Assembly (NCBI GenBank): GCA_029559155.1
Contig: JAKQCM010000418.1
Span: 1-61,617 of the forward strand
DNA: 61,617 nucleotides
DNA from: Chloroflexota bacterium
GTDB lineage: Bacteria; Chloroflexota; Anaerolineae; Promineifilales; Promineifilaceae
Direction: 5' to 3'
Part shown: in pieces, positions 9,545-17,964 of the stretch
How the letters are laid out: each line of letters opens with the position of its first letter
Position numbering within the stretch: position 1 is the first letter of the stretch
Position numbers and translations under genes: made by a program
The notes under the pieces: generated by a model
The model's database searches: none
What the model saw: the letters and a program-made list of their open reading frames with translations, nothing else
Told to the model about the DNA's origin: nothing

Positions 9545-10279
9545 ATGAATCGTTTCCTCAAAATTGTTCTGTTGCTTTTGCTGGGCGTATTTTTGTTACT
9601 GCGCGTGGTTGATGGCACGGTTTTGTATTACATCAACCAGCGGTTTGTCGTGCTGACCGGGCTGGCGGCGGGTGGGTTTGTTTTGGTGGCGGCCAGTTAT
9701 ATCCTGGTTTCCGGCCGGCAGGCGCACGATCACAGCCACGACCATGATCATGGTGATGTGACCTGGGCGGGATTGTTGCTGGTGGCGCTGCCGCTGCTGT
9801 TGGGCTGGTTGGTTCCATCACGGCCGTTAGGCGCAGCGGCCATCGGCAACCGGGAAATCAACATCGGCCAGATGGGGGCGCTGGCGTCCGTTGCCCCGCC
9901 GCAAGCCGATAATTCGATGGGCCTGGTCGCCGGCGAGAAAAATATCCTCGACTGGCTGCATGATTTCCAGAGCAGCAGCGACCCGGCCGACTTTGCCGGC
10001 CAGGAAGTGCATGTGGTGGGTTTTGTTTACCGCGACGGCCGTTTCCCCGCCGATTCCTTCATGGTGGCCCGCTTCACGGTCAGCTGCTGCGTCGCCGACG
10101 CCGCGCCCATCGGGCTGATAGTGCGCTGGCCTGATGCCGCCTCGCTGCCTGCCGACCAGTGGGTGGACGTGACCGGCCATTTCGCCGTCGGTGATTTTGA
10201 CGGCCAGCAGGTGCCCATTCTGGTGGTGGACGACCTGACCCTAGTCCAACCGCCAGCGCAACCGTATTTGTACCTGTAG
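9545..10279 (+). CDS. TIGR03943-family membrane protein, YraQ partner
   Basis: I place the start at ATG 9545 (MNRFLKIVLLLLLG), where family homology begins. An in-frame ATG at 9491 directly after the yraQ stop would add 18 poorly conserved residues. Two N-terminal membrane helices are followed by a histidine-rich loop (HDHSHDHDHGD, about residues 62-72), a third helix, and a soluble domain with VGFVYRDGRF and FTVSCCVADAAP, which are typical for the family. The His-rich loop suggests binding of a divalent metal, which would fit metal transport by the YraQ neighbour. This is inference from composition. Confidence 0.8.
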   Translation: MNRFLKIVLLLLLGVFLLLRVVDGTVLYYINQRFVVLTGLAAGGFVLVAASYILVSGRQAHDHSHDHDHGDVTWAGLLLVALPLLLGWLVPSRPLGAAAIGNREINIGQMGALASVAPPQADNSMGLVAGEKNILDWLHDFQSSSDPADFAGQEVHVVGFVYRDGRFPADSFMVARFTVSCCVADAAPIGLIVRWPDAASLPADQWVDVTGHFAVGDFDGQQVPILVVDDLTLVQPPAQPYLYL

Positions 10280-10318
10280 GAAATCGCAAATCGCAAATCG
10301 TCAATCGTCAATCGGATG
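10280..10318. repeat. Heptamer-phased tandem repeat (AAATCGC/CAATCGT type)
   Basis: Directly after the stop codon the sequence reads in 7-nt steps: AAATCGC, AAATCGC, AAATCGT, CAATCGT, CAATCGG. It is one of several different heptamer families in the intergenic gaps. Confidence 0.75.
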
Positions 10319-10338
10319 TCTTTGGTTCTGGTTGTTTT

Positions 10339-11484
10339 ATGGCTATAAAAAATTCGACCGTTTTGGTTAACGATCATACGACTCGGCGCATCAGCCGTTT
10401 TGACCTGGCGGTTTGGGCGACGGTGGGCGGGGCGCTGCTGCTGACGGCCGTTCTGGCCTGGTGGAACGGCCGTGTTACGCTGCCCACATTTGCCGATTCC
10501 ACCGCGCCGCGCATCCTCTACATCGGCTGGGAAGGTGAAAATGGCCTCGGCCAACTTTATATTGTCCAGCCAGACGGCCGTAACCCCACCCCAATCACCA
10601 ACGAACCCTACGGGGTGCTCGACTACGCCATCGCCCCGGACGGCACGCAAATTATTTACAGCGCCAACAACGCCCAAGGCGGCGCGGATTTGTGGCTGAT
10701 GAATGAATACGGCCGTCAGCGCCGCCAGCTGTTGGCCTGCCCGGAGGCAGCCTGCACCCAGCCTGTCTGGTCGCCAGACGGCCGTCGGGTGGTGTATGAG
10801 CGGCGCGGCATCCCTACGCCCGGCGCGCCGCCCGGCCCGCCCCGTTTGTGGTGGCTGGACAGCCAGACCGGCGAGACATTGGCCGTGTTTCAGGATAATC
10901 AATGGTTGGGATTGGGCGCGCGGTTTTCACCAGACGGCCGTTGGCTCAGTTACGTGGCCCCCATTGACCAGGAAATACAGGTCTACAACCTGGAAAATGG
11001 CGACAGCCTGGTGATTCCCAGCAAAACCGGCGAACCGGCCGTCTGGCATCCGGACAGCGCCAGCTTGTTGGTGAGCGAGATGCAGTTTCAGGGCGAACGG
11101 TTTACCGTCCATCTATTCCGGGCTACCCTGGCCGATGCGGTGCTGACCGATTTGAGCGGGGAGGGGTTGGATACTCAGGATGGGCTGCCGGTCTATTCGC
11201 CGGATGGCGAATGGATCGCCTTCAGCCGCAAAAAGACGCGCGCGCCCATGGGCAAGCAGTTGTGGTTGATGCGTGCGGATGGGAGTGGGGCAACGGCCGT
11301 TACCGCCAATTCAGACATTCATTACAGCAAACCAGCCTGGTCGCCCAATGGCGCAGCCATTGTCTTGCAAGGATACTTGCTCGCCGAGCAGGGCGCGGAG
11401 CCGAAACTGTGGTTGGTCGATGTGGCTTCCGGGGAGTTGCAGGAAGTGGTTTCGCCGGGGATGCAGCCGGCGTGGCTGCCATAA
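10339..11484 (+). CDS. Membrane-anchored TolB-like beta-propeller protein
   Basis: The 381-residue protein has a short basic N-terminus, one membrane anchor (about residues 24-43, AVWATVGGALLLTAVLAWW) and an outer beta-propeller of PD40/TolB-type blades. Blade motifs are visible as QPDGRNPTPITNEP, APDGTQIIYSA, SPDGRRVVYE, SPDGRWLSYV, SPDGEWIAFSR and SPNGAAIVLQG. It lacks the N-terminal domain of true TolB and no Tol/Pal genes are nearby, so a role in ligand or peptidoglycan binding is only a guess. Several DGR blade tips are encoded by GACGGCCGT, which shows how the iterated palindrome is fitted to the coding sequence. Confidence 0.75.
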   Translation: MAIKNSTVLVNDHTTRRISRFDLAVWATVGGALLLTAVLAWWNGRVTLPTFADSTAPRILYIGWEGENGLGQLYIVQPDGRNPTPITNEPYGVLDYAIAPDGTQIIYSANNAQGGADLWLMNEYGRQRRQLLACPEAACTQPVWSPDGRRVVYERRGIPTPGAPPGPPRLWWLDSQTGETLAVFQDNQWLGLGARFSPDGRWLSYVAPIDQEIQVYNLENGDSLVIPSKTGEPAVWHPDSASLLVSEMQFQGERFTVHLFRATLADAVLTDLSGEGLDTQDGLPVYSPDGEWIAFSRKKTRAPMGKQLWLMRADGSGATAVTANSDIHYSKPAWSPNGAAIVLQGYLLAEQGAEPKLWLVDVASGELQEVVSPGMQPAWLP

Positions 11485-11499
11485 ATTTTTTGATGCGTG

Positions 11500-11546
11500 G
11501 TACGTGCTGCGTAATGTACGAATCACGCAGCACGCAGCACGCACCA
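11500..11546. repeat. Heptamer-phased repeat forming a hairpin between convergent genes
   Basis: CGTGCTGCGT at 11503-11512 pairs with ACGCAGCACG at 11525-11534, and the right side continues as CACGCAG, CACGCAG, CACGCAC in 7-nt steps. It separates two convergent genes and could end transcription from both sides, though it has no T-run. Confidence 0.7.
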
Positions 11547-11555
11547 AGACAGGTC

Positions 11556-12200
11556 TTAAATCGTCCGAATATCCACAATTTCTTCGACGAGCGGGGCAAT
11601 CAATTCTTTGACCTGCGCTTCGTTGAGGCCGGAAACCTTAAAGGTCACCACCCGGTTCTCGTCATCGTCGCCGTTGAATTGGCCGAAGGAGATAAAACTG
11701 CCGCCAGCCTGCGCGACGGCGTGGGTCAGTTTTTCCAGTTCACCCAGCACATCGGGGATCAGAGCGGTCAGGCGCACGGCCGTTTCTCGCGCCCCCATCA
11801 ACTCCAGCAAAATCTTAAACAAGTCTGATTCCGTAATGACCCCAACGATGGTATCTCCCTCCATCACCGGCAGCCCGCCAACTTTGTTGTCTACCATAAT
11901 CCGGGCGGCTTCTTCGATGGGCGTTTCGCCTTCTACGGTCAACACATTGCGGGTCATCACCTGCTTCACTTTGATCTTACCAACCAGATAATTGATCTCC
12001 CAGACGCTTAATGAGGTCGCGTCGGAAGGTCCGGCATTGAGCAAATCTTTGTCGGAGATGATGCCAATCAGTTTGCCTTGCTTATCCACCACGGGCGTGC
12101 GGCGGATGTTGTGCGATTTCATCAGGTTCAGGGCATCCATGATGGGCAGGTCTGGTTCAACAGTAATAACAGGGTGTGACATTCGGTTTTTGACGAGCAT
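11556..12200 (-). CDS. CBS-domain pair with C-terminal ACT-like domain (AcuB-like)
   Basis: The 214-residue cytoplasmic protein has two CBS domains: residues about 7-60 (MSHPVITVEPDLPIMDAL, RRTPVVDKQGKLIGIISDKDL) and 78-130 (VMTRNVLTVEGETPIEEAA, GGLPVMEGDTIVGVITESDL). An ACT-like region of about 70 residues follows (AVRLTALIPDVLGELEKLT). This layout is that of AcuB-type regulators, which bind adenine nucleotides and sometimes amino acids. The partner is not in the window. GGAGTTTCCC lies just before ATG. Confidence 0.85.
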   Translation of the reverse strand: MLVKNRMSHPVITVEPDLPIMDALNLMKSHNIRRTPVVDKQGKLIGIISDKDLLNAGPSDATSLSVWEINYLVGKIKVKQVMTRNVLTVEGETPIEEAARIMVDNKVGGLPVMEGDTIVGVITESDLFKILLELMGARETAVRLTALIPDVLGELEKLTHAVAQAGGSFISFGQFNGDDDENRVVTFKVSGLNEAQVKELIAPLVEEIVDIRTI

Positions 12201-12365
12201 GGGAAACTCCTTCTCATATAAAATGCTTGTGGTTCAGATGGGCACATTATAATGCAAGCCGGAAGAATCGAACATGGTCACTATACCGACCCCAAGGGTT
12301 TGATGCCCAACCAATCCAAACTCCCAACCCTAACCCTTGGGGTCTGTATCGTTCGCTCATCAATG

Positions 12366-12590
12366 GACATCCCCATGTTCTCAATGCTCATCCCCATGTT
12401 CTCAATGGACATCCCCATGTTCTCAATGCTCATCCCCATGTTCTCAATGGTCATCCCCGCGTTCTCAATGGTCATCCCCATGTTCTCAATGGTCGTCCCC
12501 ACGTTCTCAATGGCCATCCCCATGTTCTCAATGGTCATCCCCATGTTCTCAATGGTCATCCCCATGTTCTCAATGGCCATCCCTGTAGGG
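12366..12590. repeat. 21-bp minisatellite, ten full copies and one partial
   Basis: Ten head-to-tail units of 21 bp (12366-12575) and a broken eleventh. The common part is CATCCCCATGTTCTCAATG, preceded by two changing bases (GA, CT, GT or GC). Copies 1-4 alternate between two variants, which points to duplication of a 42-bp pair. Copies 5 and 7 carry C/T differences. Because 21 is divisible by 3, several frames stay open, giving MGMTIEN on the minus strand and MFSMVIP or HPHVLNG on the plus strand. Open frames are therefore not evidence that it is translated. No known repeat protein was recognised. Confidence 0.95.
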
Positions 12591-12626
12591 ACGAGGGCAA
12601 AATGGGCGGCGCATGGGGAAAGCCTC

Positions 12627-12680
12627 AGCTGCGGTATCCCTACCGCGCTCTGGAAAACACGCGGTAAGGATACCGCAGCT
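12627..12680. repeat. Long near-perfect hairpin (21-bp arms, 12-nt loop)
   Basis: AGCTGCGGTATCCCTACCGCG at 12627-12647 is matched at 20 of 21 positions by the reverse complement of 12660-12680. It lies between the minisatellite and the sigma-factor gene. It could be a mobile-hairpin remnant, a structured RNA or a terminator. There is no T-run. Confidence 0.8.
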
Positions 12681-12845
12681 ACAAATTCCACGAACAAAAC
12701 GTGAACTTGTTTTGTAACAAAGCACTCAGGGACTTGCCAAAGGGACCTGGCAGGCACCGAACAGGAATGAATAAGGAATCTGAATCCTTTTTACATCTCA
12801 TCCGTTATCTATCTTAGAGTATGCTCATGGTAAAGAGGACGTCTT

Positions 12846-13385
12846 GTGAACGAACCGAATGACAACGAGTTGGTCCGGCGCGCGCAAGAGGGCAGCCCGG
12901 ACGCCGTCGGAAAATTATATGATCGTTACCAGGCTCAACTATTTCGCTTTGTGTGGGCGCGTGTTGGCGACCGCCAGCTAGCCGAAGATATTACCGGCGA
13001 AATTTTTACGCGGATGGTGGTGCATTTGCCCAAGTACCAGCCAACGGCCGTTCCCTTTTCCGCCTGGTTGTATCAGATTGGCCGTAATTTAATTACCGAT
13101 ACCTATCGCCGCGATAACGGCCGTTACCCGGAACCTTTGGAAAACGCGCTGTCGGTTGGCGATGGGCAGGTAGGACCAGACCTTATGGTGGATCAACAAT
13201 TAACCCTGGAAAAAATCCATACTGCCTTGGCAAAAATCGACCCTCAACAACGGGAGGTTGTAACCCTGCGATTTCTGACCGGTTTATCTCTTCGTGAAAC
13301 GGCCGAGACGCTAGATTGCTCCCTTTCGGCGATTAAATCATTGCAGCACCGGGGCCTGATGGCTTTGCGCGCGGCGCTGAAATAG
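12846..13385 (+). CDS. ECF-type RNA polymerase sigma factor
   Basis: The 179-residue protein has region 2 (residues about 9-80: DAVGKLYDRYQAQLFRFVWARV, AEDITGEIFTRM, FSAWLYQIGRNLITDTYRR) and region 4 (about 120-178: LAKIDPQQREVVTLRFLTGLSLRETAETLDCS, AIKSLQHRGLMALRAAL). It has no region 1 or 3, so it is an extracytoplasmic-function sigma factor. The start is GTG with AGAGGA upstream. The FecR-like membrane protein begins 8 bp after its stop, so the pair is very probably one operon, with that protein as sensor or antagonist. Confidence 0.93.
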   Translation: MNEPNDNELVRRAQEGSPDAVGKLYDRYQAQLFRFVWARVGDRQLAEDITGEIFTRMVVHLPKYQPTAVPFSAWLYQIGRNLITDTYRRDNGRYPEPLENALSVGDGQVGPDLMVDQQLTLEKIHTALAKIDPQQREVVTLRFLTGLSLRETAETLDCSLSAIKSLQHRGLMALRAALK

Positions 13386-13393
13386 GTAATACG

Positions 13394-15787
13394 ATGACAG
13401 AACTAGAAGAAATTTTTCAGCAAAGATTAGAAAAACTGGAAGCGGGCGAACCATTGGAAGCCTGCCAACGCGGCCTGCCTCTAACAGAAGCTGCGCTGTT
13501 GGAATTGGCGGTTGGGTTGCGCGAAATGGAAGCGCCGGTGCGCGCCCCGGCAGAATTGGCGGCGCAGCGCGCCCAAATTCTGGCGTTGGCCGAGAAAAAT
13601 GCGCCGGTTTCGCCCTCATCCTGGTTGGCCGGGGTCATAACCTGGTTAACAGCGCGTCCGGCAGCGACCGGCGCGTTGGCGCTGGCCGCGATTGTGGTGG
13701 TTGTATTGGGCATTGACCTTTGGCCACGGCCGTCTGCCCCCACAACCGACATAGCCCAGGTCGATTCGACGGATACGGCCGTATCGCCATCCACCGCTGC
13801 GCCGTCTGAGTCCGCTGCGGCCCCGCAGCCCGCTGTGGCCCCACAGTCTGCTGTGGCCCCACAGTCCGGGCACGGCATTTTCTTGCCGATGGTTTCTCTG
13901 GCGCTGGTCACCACCCCCGGCGAAGCGGCGCTGCAAGAAGTGCGTGGTCTGGTGGAAGTGCAAAATCAAGATGGAACGTGGACGGCCGTTGCCCACAGCG
14001 CCATTCTCCAGGCCGGGCAAAGCCTGCGCACCGGCCCGCTCTCCAGCGCCTACCTGCTCTTTCACGATGGCAGCCAGGCCGCCATTGGCCCCGAAAGCGA
14101 ACTGGCCATCACCGAACTGAACGCGCTCCTGCCCGCCGATGGGTTCCGGACCGTCGTCCTGTCCCAGCGGCAGGGCGAAAGCAGCCATCAGGTGCAGTTT
14201 CGCGGGGACAACGGCTCCCGCTACGAAGTGCAAACTCCCGGCGGTTCCGGCATCGCTCGCGGGACCAAGTTTACCGTCTCCGTGCCCGCCGCCGCCCCGG
14301 CGCGTTTCACCGTCACCGAAGGGCGCGTAGAGGTCAGCCAGGCCAATCGCACCGTCTCTGTTTCCGCCGGGCAAACCACTAATCTACCCGAAAACGAGCC
14401 GCCTACGGCCCCCACCTTTCTCATCACCGGTCAGGGCGAAGTTACGGCCGTTACCCCCGAAGCCTGGACCATTGCCGGGCAGGTTTTTGTCATTTTGCCC
14501 GGCACAATCCTAAGCGGCAACCCTCAAATTGGCGACGTTGTGTACGTGGAAGGCCATCTGGCCGCAGATGGCGCGCGTATAGCCGACCGCATCACGTTGG
14601 TTTATACGCCGCCGCTTAACCAGTTTGTGCTCACCGGTGCGGTAGACGCCATAGGCGAAGACAGTTGGCAGGTTGCCGGGCAGGCCATCACGGTAAATGA
14701 AAACACGGACATTGAGGACGGCCTGCAGGTGGGCGATCAGGTGCGCGTGAGCGGCGTCATTCAGGCAGATGGCGCGTTATGGGCCTCAGCTATCGTGCGC
14801 CTGGAAGATGGCGAGACGCGCCCCTTTGACTTTACCGGCGTGGCGCAGGTCATTGGGCCAGAGATGTGGACGGTTTCAGGCGTGGCTGTCACGGTCGATG
14901 CCCAAACGGCGATTGATGCAGGCCTCATTGTGGGCGATATTGTGCGTGTGCAGGGGCATATTTCGGCTGGCAACGTCTGGCTGGCGGAGCGCATCACGCT
15001 GGCTGCGCCGGAGCAAGCGACGTTCAGCCTGACCGGACCGGTGGAGAGCATCGATCCGTGGCGCGTGGCCGGGGTTTATTTTGCGGTCACGCCGGGCACG
15101 CTGATTGCGCCGGACATTGAAATGGAAGACCTGGTGCGGGTAGACGGCCGTATCCTCTCCGACGGAACCTGGGTTGCCGACAGCATCCAAAAGCTGGACG
15201 ACGACAGCTGGTTGGAAATTATTTTTGTCGGCGCAGTTGATAGCCTCGATCCCTGGATCGTCAGCGGCCTGCCCCTGGTCACCAACGAGCAAACGCTCAT
15301 CGAGGACGGCATCGAAGCAGGCGACCTGGTGCGTGTTACGGCGCGCATCCGGCCAGATGGAACCTGGCTGGCCGTGCGCATCGACCTGTTGCAAACCGAA
15401 ATTGGGGATTCTTGCGTGACGGTAACGGCCGTGATCACCCAAATCATCAACGACCAGATCACCCTCAGCGATGGCTCCGTCATTACCCTGAGCGACGCCC
15501 TCAACGTGACCGGCGATTTGCAAGTCGGCAGCGTTGTCGCCATCATCGCTTGCCTCAACGAAGACGGTACCATCTCTATCACGGAAATTATCGTCATCTA
15601 CAATCCGATACCGCCCACGCCTACACCGGTTCCCGGCGCTACCCCGCCCCCGCCGCCGCCATCCGGCGATGGCAACGTGACCATTTGCCACAAACCGGGC
15701 ACCCCGGCTCAACAAACAAAAACCGTGCCCCAATCGGCCCTTGGCGGCCATCTGGGACACGGCGACACCCTCGGCCCCTGCCAGTAA
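13394..15787 (+). CDS. FecR-domain membrane protein with repeated DUF5666-like modules
   Basis: A 797-residue protein in modules. Residues 1-87 are cytoplasmic and could hold the sigma-binding part. A membrane helix spans about 88-108. A Ser/Ala/Pro-rich linker follows, then a FecR domain (about 180-330: VQNQDGTWTAVAHSAILQAGQSLRTGP, GIARGTKFTVSV, SVSAGQTTNL). About five or six repeats of roughly 65-70 residues come next, each with a W-x-V-x-G core and ending in GD-VRV-G (DUF5666-like), then an acidic strand-rich module. The C-terminus has a Pro-rich spacer and a short motif VTICHKPG followed by HLGHGDTLGPC, also seen at the ends of other secreted proteins. Placed right after an ECF sigma gene, it is probably a cell-surface anti-sigma or sensor protein. 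Confidence 0.82.
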   Translation: MTELEEIFQQRLEKLEAGEPLEACQRGLPLTEAALLELAVGLREMEAPVRAPAELAAQRAQILALAEKNAPVSPSSWLAGVITWLTARPAATGALALAAIVVVVLGIDLWPRPSAPTTDIAQVDSTDTAVSPSTAAPSESAAAPQPAVAPQSAVAPQSGHGIFLPMVSLALVTTPGEAALQEVRGLVEVQNQDGTWTAVAHSAILQAGQSLRTGPLSSAYLLFHDGSQAAIGPESELAITELNALLPADGFRTVVLSQRQGESSHQVQFRGDNGSRYEVQTPGGSGIARGTKFTVSVPAAAPARFTVTEGRVEVSQANRTVSVSAGQTTNLPENEPPTAPTFLITGQGEVTAVTPEAWTIAGQVFVILPGTILSGNPQIGDVVYVEGHLAADGARIADRITLVYTPPLNQFVLTGAVDAIGEDSWQVAGQAITVNENTDIEDGLQVGDQVRVSGVIQADGALWASAIVRLEDGETRPFDFTGVAQVIGPEMWTVSGVAVTVDAQTAIDAGLIVGDIVRVQGHISAGNVWLAERITLAAPEQATFSLTGPVESIDPWRVAGVYFAVTPGTLIAPDIEMEDLVRVDGRILSDGTWVADSIQKLDDDSWLEIIFVGAVDSLDPWIVSGLPLVTNEQTLIEDGIEAGDLVRVTARIRPDGTWLAVRIDLLQTEIGDSCVTVTAVITQIINDQITLSDGSVITLSDALNVTGDLQVGSVVAIIACLNEDGTISITEIIVIYNPIPPTPTPVPGATPPPPPPSGDGNVTICHKPGTPAQQTKTVPQSALGGHLGHGDTLGPCQ

Positions 15788-15860
15788 CAGAGATTGGGGG
15801 ATTAGAGATTGGGGATCGGTGCTTTTCCCCAATCCCTAATCCCCCAGCTTCTAATCCCCG
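15788..15860. repeat. GAGATTG-family heptamer hairpin between convergent genes
   Basis: The left side carries GAGATTG, GGGGATTA, GAGATTG, GGGATCG. The right side carries the complement as CCCCAAT, CCCTAAT, CCCCC and CTAATCCCC. The stop codon of the minus-strand prpE gene (TAG in GGGGATTAG) lies inside the element, so the repeat forms the end of that gene. It may terminate transcription from both directions. Confidence 0.85.
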
Positions 15861-17764
15861 CTTCCTTTTGGCCCGTACCCAAGCTCGGCCAGCGAATCGG
15901 TGATTTCATCCAAAATCGCCGGGTCGTCGATGGTGGCGGGCATTCGCCATTCCTGATTATCGGCGATTTGTTTCATGGTGCCGCGCAGCACCTTACCGGA
16001 GCGCGTTTTGGGCAGCCGTTCGACCACCGTGGCCGTCTTAAACGAGGCCACCGGCCCGATTTCCTCGCGCACCAGACGCACCACTTCCTTCACAATCTCT
16101 TCGTGATCGCGCTGTACGCCAGCCTTTAAGACGATCAGCCCCAGCGGCACGGCCCCTTTCAACTCGTCATGCACGCCAATGACGGCGCATTCGGCCACGT
16201 CAGGATGGCCGGCAATCACGCCTTCAATGCCGCCGGTAGACAGGCGGTGTCCGGCAACGTTGATAATGTCGTCGGTGCGGCTCATGATGAAAACGTAGCC
16301 ATCCTCATCTTTGTAACCGGCATCGGCCGTGAGATAGTAGCCCTTGTAGCTGGCCAGATACGATTGGTGGAAGCCGTAATCGTTGTGCCAGAGGGTGGGC
16401 AGCGTGCCCGGCGGCAGCGGCAGCTTCACCACAATATCGCCGATTTCATCCGGCGCGGCTTCGTCTTCATAATCATTTAGCACGCGCACATCATAGCCGG
16501 GGACCGGTTTGCTGGCCGAACCGGCTTTTACCGGCAGGCGTTCGATGCCCAAAGGATTGGCTACCATCGGCCAACCGGTTTCCGTTTGCCACCAGTGGTC
16601 CACAACCGGCACGCCTAGCATGTTTTCTGCCCAATGCAGCGTGTCGGGGTCGCAGCGTTCGCCGGCCAGAAATAACGCTTGCAAGCTGCTGAGATCATAT
16701 TTTGCTTTATAGACGCCGTTGGGATCTTCGCGTTTGATGGCGCGGAAGGCAGTGGGCGCAGTAAACAGGACGTTGACGCCGTATTGATTAATCACCCGCC
16801 AGAACGCGCCCGGATCGGGTGTGCCGACCGGTTTGCCTTCGTACAAAATGGTGGTGCAGCCGTGAAACAGCGGCGCGTAGACAATGTAGGAATGACCCAC
16901 AACCCAGCCTACGTCAGAAGCGGCCCAGTACACATCGCCGGGGTTTACGCCGTAGATGTTTTTCATGGACCATTTCAGGGCCACCAGGTGACCGCCGTTG
17001 TCGCGCACGACCCCTTTGGGCACGCCGGTGGTGCCGGAGGTGTAGAGGATGTAAAGGGGGTCGGTGGCGGCGACCGGAACACAGCCGACGGGTTCAGCCA
17101 GGGCCAACTGTTCTTGCCAGTCGAGATCGCGCCCGGCAACCATGCTGGCGGCGAGCTGCGGCCGTTGCAAAATCAGGCAGGTCTCTGGTTTGTATTCGGC
17201 CAGATCGATGGCTTTGTCTAGCAGGGGTTTGTAGGGGACGACGCGGTTGGGTTCGATGCCGCAGGAGGCGGAGAGGATGACTTTGGGTTTGGCGTCGTTG
17301 ATGCGGGTAGCCAATTCGTTGGCGGCGAAACCGCCAAATACGACCGAATGGATAGCGCCGATGCGGGCGCAGGCCAGCATGGCCATCACCGCTTCGGGGA
17401 CCATGGGCATGTAGATGATGACGCGGTCGCCTTTTTCGACGCCGAGGTTCGTGAGGACGCCGCCGAGCTGGGCGACCTGGTCACGCAGCTGGCTGTAGGT
17501 GAAGGTCTGGCTGGTATTGGTGACGGGGCTGTCGTAGATGAGGGCGGGTTGGTCGGCACGGCCGTTTGCCACATGCACATCCAGGGCGTTATAGCAGCTG
17601 TTTACCTCGGCTCCCGCAAACCAACGATACAGCGGGGTGCGTGAATCATCCAAAACCTGCTCCCATTTCTTTTCCCAATGCACAGTCTCAGCCGCTTCCG
17701 CCCAAAAAGCCTGCGGATCGGCCTGCCATTTCCTATATACTGCGTCATACGTTTGTTCAGTCAT
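15851..17764 (-). CDS. prpE: Propionyl-CoA synthetase (acetyl-CoA synthetase family)
   Basis: The 637-residue AMP-forming acyl-CoA synthetase activates propionate (or acetate) to its CoA thioester. Seen in order: an ACAS-type N-terminus (YDAVYRKWQADPQAFWAEAA), HSVVFGGFAANELATRI, the P-loop YTSGTTGVPKGVVRDNGGH, whose RDNGGH tail is characteristic of PrpE, DVGWVVGHSY, WWQTETGWP, and the catalytic lysine motif KTRSGKVLRG near the end. AAGGAA lies 7 bp before ATG 17764, so I prefer this start to the in-frame ATG 18 bp upstream. Its last codons lie in a heptamer repeat. It is oriented like the Liv operon but separated from it by about 200 bp. Confidence 0.92.
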   Translation of the reverse strand: MTEQTYDAVYRKWQADPQAFWAEAAETVHWEKKWEQVLDDSRTPLYRWFAGAEVNSCYNALDVHVANGRADQPALIYDSPVTNTSQTFTYSQLRDQVAQLGGVLTNLGVEKGDRVIIYMPMVPEAVMAMLACARIGAIHSVVFGGFAANELATRINDAKPKVILSASCGIEPNRVVPYKPLLDKAIDLAEYKPETCLILQRPQLAASMVAGRDLDWQEQLALAEPVGCVPVAATDPLYILYTSGTTGVPKGVVRDNGGHLVALKWSMKNIYGVNPGDVYWAASDVGWVVGHSYIVYAPLFHGCTTILYEGKPVGTPDPGAFWRVINQYGVNVLFTAPTAFRAIKREDPNGVYKAKYDLSSLQALFLAGERCDPDTLHWAENMLGVPVVDHWWQTETGWPMVANPLGIERLPVKAGSASKPVPGYDVRVLNDYEDEAAPDEIGDIVVKLPLPPGTLPTLWHNDYGFHQSYLASYKGYYLTADAGYKDEDGYVFIMSRTDDIINVAGHRLSTGGIEGVIAGHPDVAECAVIGVHDELKGAVPLGLIVLKAGVQRDHEEIVKEVVRLVREEIGPVASFKTATVVERLPKTRSGKVLRGTMKQIADNQEWRMPATIDDPAILDEITDSLAELGYGPKGSGD

Positions 17765-17782
17765 CACTAGTTCCTTTGCCAT

Positions 17783-17964
17783 CGTCTAGATTTAAGACCC
17801 TGAGGGGTTGCGCGTTGAGAAGGCAGGCTATTTGGACCTGACCCAACGGGTCTTCTTTTGCCTAATAAACATGACAATGATCCACAGATGGCCCAAATTC
17901 CGCAAATTAAAAATACGGAAATTTAGACCGTCGGTAGAAAAAGATTTTTTGGGCGTATTTCAGG
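17783..17964. other. Gene-free spacer with GACCC hairpins
   Basis: There is no convincing frame. AAGACCC at about 17789-17797 and GGGTCTT near 17850 can pair over a distance, and GACCCAACGGGTC followed by TTCTTTT forms a small terminator-like hairpin on the plus strand. A related AGACCCTGAAGG/CCTTAGGGTCT pair flanks the repeat at 30.9-31.0 kb. Confidence 0.4.

Noticed and set aside
10027..10902. 291-codon minus-strand frame across the TIGR03943 and propeller genes
   Set aside because: It spans two real genes and a heptamer repeat, with no recognisable domain.
12366..12590. Direct repeats as a CRISPR array
   Set aside because: Units are contiguous 21-bp copies with no unique spacers, and no cas genes are present.
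12252..12757. Long open frames on both strands across the minisatellite
   Set aside because: A 21-bp period keeps several frames open automatically; no ribosome-binding site or domain supports any of them.
14876..15832. 318-codon minus-strand frame opposite the FecR gene
   Set aside because: It is the antisense of the DUF5666-like repeats and begins inside the intergenic repeat.
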